A stretch of 15,676 nucleotides of DNA from Funneliformis mosseae (Eukaryota > Glomeromycota > Glomeromycetes > Glomerales > Glomeraceae), in assembly GCA_910592005.1 (NCBI GenBank), contig CAJVPP010002243.1, positions 1 to 15,676 on the forward strand. Direction: 5' to 3'. The notes beneath the pieces are model-generated. The model did no database searches. It was given only the letters and a program-made list of their open reading frames with translations, and was not told the origin of the DNA. A program made the position numbers and the translations under genes. Shown in pieces: positions 9,818 to 15,676 of the stretch; the stretch's first letter is position 1; every line of letters begins with the position of its first letter.

Positions 9818-10090
9818 CTCATTGACCATCTCTTTAATAGTCAAATTATAGGAATGTTTAGAGCCATGATAGTATCAGAACCTTTCCAATTCGCGCAAGA
9901 AACATTTCCATAAGAACCGTAGCTAATTTCTTCCCAATTAGTGAATTCGGCAAAATCATAATACTTGATATAATTTTCCGATATCGCTCTTTTTAACCAA
10001 TTAAAATCAGCGTTGGAATTATTTATTTCGGTTGTTGACATGATTGTTAACAGAAAGTTTTTTTGTCCAAAGTCAAATTAATAATTTTCG

Positions 10091-10117
10091 TACGCCTTAA
10101 ATAGTTACGCCTTTAAT
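10091..10117. repeat. Duplicated TACGCCTT(A/T)AAT motif
   Basis: TACGCCTTAAAT (10091-10102) and TACGCCTTTAAT (10106-10117) repeat directly at 15-base spacing, between the candidate TATA box and the start codon of the minus-strand kinase. The GC core is distinctive against this background. It may be a regulator site or 5' leader element; no known factor is assigned. Confidence 0.35.
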
Positions 10118-10138
10118 TTGTGTATCAAACATACTTCA

Positions 10139-10147
10139 TTATATATA
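10139..10147 (-). promoter_or_regulatory. Candidate TATA box of the Sel1-kinase gene
   Basis: On the minus strand the sequence reads TATATATAA, 98 bp upstream of the ATG at 10041. Spacing is reasonable for a fungal core promoter. The background is AT-rich, so chance occurrence is quite possible. Confidence 0.3.
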
Positions 10148-11470
10148 GACTAGCACCAATTTATATCGGACCATTATGTGTACAGATTTCGCGGAAATCC
10201 GATTTTTGTCACACCCTCAAGAAAATCACTTACGAATGATTTATTAACGTTTAACATAATAATAATCACTATCATTTAAAATAAATGTTATTGTTTATTA
10301 ACACTTGATTTTTTTAAACTTCTCTCTTGAAAATCTCTTGCATGGTGAAGCCAAAATTCTAAAATAAATAAATTGATTTTATAATTTAACGCAACGAGCT
10401 TAAAAATCAACTTGGTCAAAATTTCTTCAATCCATGTTAGAACATAATATTGCTTATTCTATCTATCTGATATCCATACAATTATTAAATATTCATTTAA
10501 TATTGAATTTTGAATACCCTTTCCATATATAATTGTATTATGCAGGAATAAAAAGAAATTAATTGTATTGAAATATCAGTGGGATTATTTTATTTTAGCT
10601 CAACGGAATTAATTTGAGAGAAAGAGGATTGATAATATTAATGGTTCAATCAGACTTTTGAAACAAGGCTTACATATTATACAGTATGTTTATAATTTAA
10701 ATGAACTTTCTCGATGGCATGACATGTGTAGCAATTACGTTGCGTAATCCAAAATTTTCTATGGATCAAAGATCCAATAATCGGATACCGCTGTGAATCT
10801 TTTATGATCATAGTTCAACAACGACTAGTTGTACTAAATGTCAAACTGTACGAAAAATATTAGGTAAATATTACAAATATCGATAATTAATCAAAATAAA
10901 TTTTTTATTTTGGTATTATTTAATTTTAAAGATTCGTTGAGACTTTACTCAAAAGGGTGAATGAATTTAGATAAACAATTATTTTAAATTATTCTCTTTT
11001 ATAAAAAAAACAGAGTTAGGCGAAGTCAAATGAAAGAATAATTGAAAGCATATAAATTTATAACTTCTATTATTCTTTTTACACGAGAATTTGTTTAAAA
11101 ACAAACACGAGACCGGGATCATCGGGAAAATATGCAGGTTGTGACACATTTGCCGGTTGACTGGATATCTATTTAATAGGATGTGTTTTGAGAAATTCCA
11201 GAAAGAAAAATATTTATTATAATACATATATTTGAAAAACAAAAATTTTTCAAGACTTGCATTGAAATTTGTGAAGTTTCATCATCATCACTCCAAGCCG
11301 AGAATAATGCTAGATTTGAGTGACATGACCGAATATAAATAAACATGCACCTAATAACTCAACAATAATGAAAATAAAAAAAGAATCAAATTTGACCTAT
11401 TTTTGTGAGTTAACGAATGATTTTCATATTTTTAGCATATTTGCATGCATTAATAAATTGTATTAATGAA

Positions 11471-11532
11471 GTGGGGAATTCATCAATCTTTGGATTGAAG
11501 AATTATTGGGTAATGCCAGATTTTTCCCACCC
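11471..11532. repeat. Strong hairpin in intergenic DNA
   Basis: AATTCATCAATC (11477-11488) and GATTGAAGAATT (11493-11504) pair over 12 bases with one mismatch around a TTTG loop. Outside it GTGGGGAA and TTTCCCAC can pair as well (7 of 8). It could be an RNA structure, a small foldback element or a remnant of one. No transcription evidence is visible. Confidence 0.35.
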
Positions 11533-11619
11533 GAAATATTATTGTCGAATTTTCCATCATCACATTTAAAATTTCAAACTTTTTACAAATCTTTGTACTT
11601 TAACGTGTAATCTTCCTTC

Positions 11620-11625
<6 letters not shown>

Positions 11626-11657
<32 letters not shown>
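11626..11657 (+). repeat. A32 homopolymer
   Basis: Thirty-two consecutive A follow TATATA at 11620-11625. Poly(dA:dT) tracts exclude nucleosomes in fungal promoters, and this one lies about 345 bp upstream of the kinase start at 12001. A retrotransposed tail is an alternative, but no element body precedes it. A second A-rich tract (11962-11978) lies just before the start. Confidence 0.6.
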
Positions 11658-11659
<2 letters not shown>

Positions 11660-12000
11660 ATAAAATAAAATATGAAAATTAGACGATTGCATCTTTAATT
11701 TTTCGCGCCAAAATTATTGGTAACTGATCGATCGACGCATTACTTTGATATTGTGAATATCCTGACCAAATTCATCATTCTGAAACGATCCATAATTCGA
11801 TTTTACAGAAATTTAATTTAATTACTTTTTGTAACCAAAAGTTGCGTCCATTATACACAAATATTTGGAATGCGAATAAATGAATTTATTCGTAAAGAAA
11901 AAAAGAACATTTATTATAAATATAGGAATACTGTACGGTTTTGTAAATCCAATTTTTTTATAAAAAAAAAAAAAAAAAGAAAAAATTTTTTTTATTAAAC

Positions 12001-13475
12001 ATGAAACAATCAATTAGTTATAAATTAAAGATTAATTATTTAATTTCAAATGATACATCCCTAAGCCAGCAGTCTCGACCTACGGCTAAATTAAAGTATC
12101 AGAAATGCAACGAGTGTAATCGAAACAGAAAACATTTTAATAAAATTCATCAAGTCTGTGAACAATGCTATAATGATATAGCATTTCTTATACCCAGCGG
12201 TAATAAAGTCATCGATGATTTTATAAGATCAACACAAACCAATCGTGATAAGGTTGGAAGGATGGAATTTGTTCCCTATGATAGATTTAAAGACTTGGAA
12301 TTTATTGCCGAAGGAGGATTTAGTAAGGTATATAAAGCAACTTGGATCGACGGTCCGATCAGGTGTCAGAGTGGAACAAAATATCAGCGTATTGGTCAAA
12401 AAACAGTTGCCCTCAAGAAACTTAATAATTCCAAAAATTTCAGTTCTAAAGAGATGAATGAGGTGCGGTATTCCATTTTTTTTTAATAAAGTATTATATA
12501 AATTACGAGACAAATAACATTAAAAGTTTTTTTTTATTAATATCATTTCAGTTGAAATTGTATCATGAATTTTATTTAAAATGGAAAAATAAGAATAAAC
12601 ATGTTCGGGTTAATTATACAATACTTGAAACATATAGTCGTATCAATAGATATTTTGGGATTACTCGAGATCCGATCACAAAAGATTTCATGATAATTAT
12701 GCCATATTATGAATCAGATCTAACACATTTCATCTCAAAGAATTTTTTCAATCTCACTTGGTGGGATAAGTTACTTAAATTGATCGTCATTATCGAAGGG
12801 CTTAATAATATGCATAGTATGAATATTATTCATCGAGATTATCACAGCGGAAATATCTTTTCTTCAGGAGTGACCGGTGATTTAGGGATAAGTAAATTCG
12901 GTACGGAATCATCAGACCCTGACGGTAATGATATTTACGGGATTATTCCTTACGTTGCCCCGGAGATCTTTCAAGGGCAAGGATATACTAAAGCTTCGGA
13001 TGTTTATGGATTTGGTATGATTATGTGGGAATTCTTGACAGGCAGAAGGCCTTTTTGGAATCGAGATCACGATGTAGATCTTATGATTGAAATTTGTGAT
13101 GGTCTTCGTCCTCCAATCGTTACAAATGCACCTGTAGGTTACACTGAATTAATGCAAGAATGTTGGAATTCTAATCCAGGCCAAAGACCAACAGCTACCG
13201 ATATAGAATCAAGATTGAAGAATATAAAGATTTCAGAGTTGAATAATGAACTTAATAATAGTCCAACGATATCCATAAATTTGACAAACATTGGACCCAT
13301 AGCTACAAATAATCCGAATGCCATCTATAAAAGTAGACCCTTAGGTGCGATGATAAGATCTGCAAATGTTCAAACTCGGTAAATAAGTTGTTTTGATAAT
13401 TAATATAATTGGTGTTCGATTGCTAACGATTATATATTTTAAAGGTTAAAGAAAGTTGACGCTAAATCCGATTGA
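12001..13475 (+). CDS. TKL protein kinase with N-terminal zinc ribbon
   Basis: Exons are 12001-12462, 12552-13378 and probably 13445-13475, giving about 439 residues; without the last splice the frame ends at 13382 with 430. A CNEC-VCEQC zinc ribbon (residues 36-56) precedes the kinase, an arrangement common in Rhizophagus kinases. In the N-lobe the glycine loop is IAEGGFSKV (about 102-110, first and third glycines changed), and the VALKK lysine is at 139. In the C-lobe are HRDYHSGN (248-255), DLG (264-266) in place of DFG, VAPE (about 289-292), KASDVYGFGMIMWE, and the CWNSNPGQRP motif of subdomain XI. Catalytic Lys, Asp and Asn are all present, so activity is likely in the cytosol; targets are unknown. 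A short low-complexity Asn/Ser tail ends the protein. No upstream in-frame ATG occurs before a stop at 11944, which supports this start. It is divergent from the Sel1 kinase and intact, unlike it. Confidence 0.9.
12463..12551 (+). other. Intron 1 of the zinc-ribbon kinase
   Basis: This 89-bp, phase-0 intron has an unusual donor GTGCGG and a good acceptor ATTTCAG. Splicing joins KEMNE to LKLYHEFYLKW, keeping helix C continuous. Without splicing the frame stops at 12486 after 161 residues. Confidence 0.8.
13379..13444 (+). other. Predicted intron 2 at the stop codon
   Basis: The unspliced stop TAA at 13380 lies within a strong donor, CG|GTAAAT. A canonical fungal branch site GCTAACG lies at 13422-13428 and the acceptor TTTTAAAG ends at 13444, giving a 66-bp intron. 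Splicing would replace the end of the protein by nine more residues (LKKVDAKSD) and stop at 13473-13475. The size matches the other introns of the window. Confidence 0.6.
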
Positions 13476-14062
13476 TAATCATAAAGAAATGTTAAATTAG
13501 TCAAAGTTATTCTATATTTTACTTTATAGGACATTGCAAATTTAAAATTTACCATTACTCTTTTTTCTTTATATTATAATGTTAAGGCTTTGTATATCCG
13601 AATTTATTGTAATACTAAGCTGCGAGTGACTCTTACCACCTAAAATACTCATTAGACGACATTTTCTTATTTCACTTTATATATACAATCGAGTAAAATT
13701 TTAATGTTTAATATTAGAGATGTTAACGGTCGGTAAAAGGCTCTTGACACTCCGATTGTTTGACCGACCAATTTTAACTGACCGGTTTTAATAGTTATCG
13801 CATTATTGAAATGATTGAAGTTTAACATTTTTACTTATTAGAGAAAGTTTTTATTTAGCCAAATATTACGACATTTCTTTATATAAAATAATTTTTTTTT
13901 ATTACGCGGAATTTCTTATTTTTCAAAATTTCAAATTTCAAATAAATATAATGATTGATAATTTAAATTACAAAGAATGCTTCAATTTAATTAAATTTTA
14001 GTTGTTCAGCTAGTCAAATCTCAAAAGTCCTCCTTTTCAACATCCCCACACATTTTTTCTTT
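13476..14062. other. Convergent 3' intergenic region
   Basis: This stretch lies between two converging genes and holds no coding frame I can support. It should contain both polyadenylation regions. Its only structured part is the GC-containing palindrome cluster at 13717-13790. The remainder is AT-rich and featureless. Confidence 0.6.
13717..13790. repeat. GGTCGGT/ACCGACC palindrome cluster
   Basis: GGTCGGT (13728-13734) and ACCGACC (13763-13769) are perfect inverted repeats, followed by TTTTAACTGACCGGTTTTAA. The start, AGAGATGTTAACGGTCGG, resembles hAT transposon ends, which often begin with a C/T-A-G-RG-TG pattern followed by GC-rich palindromic motifs. I find no matching opposite end in the window, so it is at most a fragment. 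Confidence 0.35.
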
Positions 14063-14797
14063 TTATAAAAAAAAATGAATAAATTTATATATCAACTGCG
14101 ACATTTTTTTAAACAAATATATAATAAACCTAGTGATAAGTGAAAATAAAGAAATAACCACAAGAATTGCTTGAGCTAAGACACTTAACAACAAATTAAA
14201 AACAATATCTTCATTACTTTTTCTATATTCAAAAAGCTCCAAGTTAAATATCGGAACAAGTAAGATGAGTTTTATTAATTGTAAAGCATCAACAAAGTAT
14301 CCAATCCGGTCAACTTGTTTTTTTTCTAGTGTCTCTCGATGTTTGCCTAACCAATAGTAAAAATCAGAACCGCCTAAATTTAAAAATGAAATTTTTGTGA
14401 GTGAAAAAATCACACGTTTATTATAATGACGATTACTTTGAAACGGTAAATTAAATTTAAATGACGACTTACCAACAAAAATGCCAATAATGTTTATGAA
14501 ACCAAAACTTCGATAACCGGTCAGTTTTTTTGTGTACTCGTAAACAACACAGATTTCTATCAAGCGAGGTATAATTTCACATGCACATAAGATCATAAAA
14601 ATAGTGAACCCGATGGTCAAAAAACCTTTCTTGGTATAGTAGAGATAATAGTAACGAAACGTTATGATGGTGGATATGAGTGCAACAAATTGACATAGAG
14701 TCATTGCGATGGCCTTTCTTCTATTCCATTTATTCTTTTCCTCAAAAGGATACTTTTTTCCCATTTTTCCATTTTCAACATCAGGATTTGTCGACAT
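14063..14797 (-). CDS. Four-pass membrane protein of unknown function
   Basis: This is an uninterrupted 244-residue frame from an ATG in good context (AAAATG). I do not recognise the family. The N-terminus is hydrophilic and basic (KKYPFEEKNKWNRRK, 14-28) with no signal peptide, so it probably faces the cytosol. Hydrophobic segments lie at about 30-52, 58-80, 168-188 and 198-228; a weaker one is at 97-108. The loop between segments 2 and the next is long and polar (about 110-165) and contains an SDFYYWLGKHRETLEKKQ stretch, which may carry the function. The gene is intronless and converges on the zinc-ribbon kinase. The length, the positive-inside pattern and the long clean frame in AT-rich DNA favour a real gene. 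A lineage-specific membrane protein of the endomembrane system or plasma membrane is a guess. Confidence 0.75.
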   Translation of the reverse strand: MSTNPDVENGKMGKKYPFEEKNKWNRRKAIAMTLCQFVALISTIITFRYYYLYYTKKGFLTIGFTIFMILCACEIIPRLIEICVVYEYTKKLTGYRSFGFINIIGIFVGKSSFKFNLPFQSNRHYNKRVIFSLTKISFLNLGGSDFYYWLGKHRETLEKKQVDRIGYFVDALQLIKLILLVPIFNLELFEYRKSNEDIVFNLLLSVLAQAILVVISLFSLITRFIIYLFKKMSQLIYKFIHFFL

Positions 14798-15351
14798 TTT
14801 GAAAAAAAAATGTGAAGTTTTGAATTATGAAAAATTAATAAAAAGGTATTGTCTCCTTATACTGCCATTTAAATATTTTTCCTTATCTCTTTTAAAATTG
14901 ATTAACACGGACAAAAAAATCATCGTCGAGTCTGTGTTACACAATGATAAAACTTCATTAATGTTTCATGAGTTACTGGTAACACAACCTATTTTTATAA
15001 TGTACATATTAGGATGGGTGGAACCGTGGTTAAAAGTTTTAACCAGTTAACCAATCGGTTAACCGGTCCAAAATCCAAAAATATACGAAACGCTTGGTAA
15101 ATTTGATTGTCAAATAGCAGGTACTTGGCAGTCGGGTTATTGGAAACTATCAACATATAATACTGTATATAAAAACAACCATATTATTTTATTTAATGTT
15201 ATTGAACAAGTGACTTTTCTTCCGATTGGTCTTATTGTTTAGATTGTTAAACATATCCAAACAAATGTTCATTAAGTTTAAATTTGGACAATTACTCTTA
15301 TTTACTGCATATATATACTCTTCTAAATAATTCATAACCCGTAGGGTTTCC
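14798..15351. other. Intergenic region upstream of the membrane-protein gene
   Basis: It should hold the promoter of the minus-strand membrane-protein gene, but no convincing TATA box is placed. A forward frame crossing 14709-15050 is mostly antisense to the membrane gene and shows no protein pattern. The structured part is the palindrome cluster at 15024-15069. AACCC-GTA-GGGTT (15337-15349) begins the foldback region to the right. Confidence 0.55.
15024..15069. repeat. GGTTAACC-type palindrome cluster
   Basis: GGTTAAAA-G-TTTTAACC (15028-15044) is a perfect 8-base inverted repeat. GTTAACC-AATC-GGTTAAC (15046-15063) follows directly, then CGGTCC. The block begins after ATTAGGATGGGTGGAACCG, which resembles the ends of hAT-type or similar non-autonomous elements. 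It shares the TTAAC/CCGGT theme with 13717-13790, but the two are in the same orientation and do not define one element. Confidence 0.4.
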
Positions 15352-15676
15352 GTTTGAAATACAAATATTTGAAAGTTTTTTTAAAATAATTTCAAACGAA
15401 TATCGAAATGATTTCGGATATCGAAATTAATTTAAATCATTTCGAAAAGAATATATAAAAAATAAATAAATTAAATAAAAAAAAAAAGAATCGATCGAAG
15501 AAAAAATATATCGAAAAAACCAAAATACAAAAAAAAAGAATGAATACGAAAAAAATAAAAATCGATCGATAAGATCGATCGAATTGACGATATTCGAAAT
15601 CAATTTCGATATCCGAAATCATATCGATATTCAAATATTAATTATATATTTTCGAATATTCGAATATACTATTTTC
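15337..15676. repeat. MITE-like foldback repeat at the window edge
   Basis: Arms 15398-15433 and 15597-15632 are inverted repeats matching at 34 of 36 bases, with motifs TATCGAAATGATTTCGGATA and its complement. The 163-bp centre is A-rich and contains ATCGATCGAT palindromes (15561-15570 and nearby). A smaller inverted repeat, GTTTGAAAT (15352-15360) and ATTTCAAAC (15389-15397), abuts the left arm, and AACCC-GTA-GGGTT lies at 15337. No transposase is encoded, so this would be a non-autonomous element or satellite-like repeat. Its right boundary may lie beyond the window. Reverse-strand coding over it (15437-15634) is a compositional artefact. Confidence 0.65.

Larger units (their letters stand above)
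6888..10041 (-). pseudogene. TKL protein kinase with Sel1 repeats, broken
   Basis: Four exons are predicted: 10041-9818, 9751-9512, 9436-9082 and 9004 downwards. With the frame repaired they total exactly 979 codons to the TAG at 6888. The kinase fold comes first. The glycine loop is ISYGSYGNV (first glycine replaced). The catalytic loop HCDLHAQN is assembled across intron 2. DFGLS, YIDPKYL in place of APE, the KSDVYSVGVLLW helix and CWKYDPNERP follow. About 15 Sel1 repeats come after a linker. Such kinases phosphorylate Ser/Thr or Tyr in the cytosol, and Sel1 repeats bind partner proteins; substrates are unknown. Three lesions are visible. One base is missing in the TTT at 9857-9859, so the reading leaves frame exactly at the beta-3 ALK lysine and stops at 9841. 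A TAG at 7065-7067 replaces the Trp of a WYK motif. A TAA lies at 6927-6929. If only the frameshift were a sequencing error, the product would be about 919 residues. Confidence 0.85.
10148..12000. other. Divergent intergenic region between two kinases
   Basis: About 1.9 kb separate the two start codons. Composition is slightly less AT-rich than the transposon zone, but I see no coding frame, RNA gene or transposon motif. Small palindromes occur at 10733-10748 (ATTACG, complement CGTAAT) and 10760-10774 (TGGATC-AAA-GATCCA). It should contain the promoters of both genes. A reverse frame at 10979-11242 shows no recognisable protein pattern and is not called. Confidence 0.6.

Noticed and set aside
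10640..10800. tRNA or small RNA gene suggested by GGTTCAA and short palindromes
   Set aside because: No box A with proper spacing, no cloverleaf and no acceptor stem could be drawn.
10979..11242. Reverse open frame of 87 codons in the intergenic region
   Set aside because: Composition is that of translated AT-rich noncoding DNA (Phe, Tyr, Asn, Lys), with no domain, no neighbour context and no conserved motif.
11626..11657. Poly(A) tail of a retrogene or SINE/LINE
   Set aside because: No reverse-transcriptase or RNA-derived body precedes it, and no target duplication is seen; a promoter poly(dA:dT) tract is simpler.
12229..12513. Frames on both strands inside the zinc-ribbon kinase exon 1 and intron 1
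   Set aside because: They are shadows of the kinase frame; only the kinase reading joins across the intron into a recognised fold.
14709..15050. Forward open frame of 113 codons
   Set aside because: A quarter is antisense to the membrane-protein gene and the rest crosses the palindrome cluster; no motif is visible.
15437..15634. Reverse frame with a hydrophobic centre
   Set aside because: It is the translation of the A-rich centre of the foldback repeat; the apparent membrane segment comes from poly-T codons.

Overview
The window reads as nuclear DNA of a very AT-rich fungus. The best fit is an arbuscular mycorrhizal fungus (Glomeromycotina, Rhizophagus-like). The grounds are short spliceosomal introns (66-89 bp, GT-AG), tyrosine-kinase-like (TKL) protein kinases of the expanded Rhizophagus type (one with an N-terminal zinc ribbon, one fused to Sel1 repeats), and decayed Plavaka/CACTA and Tc1/mariner transposons. 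No ribosomal RNA, tRNA, CRISPR or prokaryotic operon was seen. All family names come from reading the translations; no database search was made.

Layout. Positions 1-5.7 kb are a transposon graveyard. A forward-strand Plavaka/CACTA-type transposase relic (about 482-3795, possibly resuming at 5570-5730) is preceded by degenerate short tandem repeats. It is interrupted by a nearly complete but dead Tc1/mariner-superfamily element (3802-5514, minus strand) with recognisable terminal inverted repeats and a TA target duplication. Its transposase keeps a DDE triad with an unusually long second spacing of about 81 residues. From 5.7 to 6.9 kb there is only AT-rich sequence.

Positions 6.9-10.04 kb (minus) hold a four-exon gene for a TKL kinase followed by about 15 Sel1 repeats. 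It carries a one-base frameshift at the beta-3 lysine codon and two in-frame stops near its end, so it is a fresh pseudogene or contains sequencing errors. A 2 kb intergenic stretch separates it from a divergently transcribed gene at 12.0-13.5 kb (plus), an intact zinc-ribbon TKL kinase with two predicted introns. Converging on it is a single-exon gene at 14.06-14.80 kb (minus) for an unrecognised four-pass membrane protein. The right edge (15.35 kb to the end) is a foldback, MITE-like repeat with 36-bp arms, and fragments rich in GGTTAACC-type palindromes lie at 13.72-13.79 and 15.02-15.07 kb.

Working together. The two kinases belong to the same expanded family and share a divergent intergenic region, but nothing in the sequence links them in one pathway. 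The membrane gene has no visible functional link to either. The clearest novelties are the long-spaced DDE transposase nested beside a Plavaka relic, the broken Sel1 kinase with near-identical repeat units, and the predicted terminal intron that changes the end of the intact kinase. I did not find a new multi-gene system.
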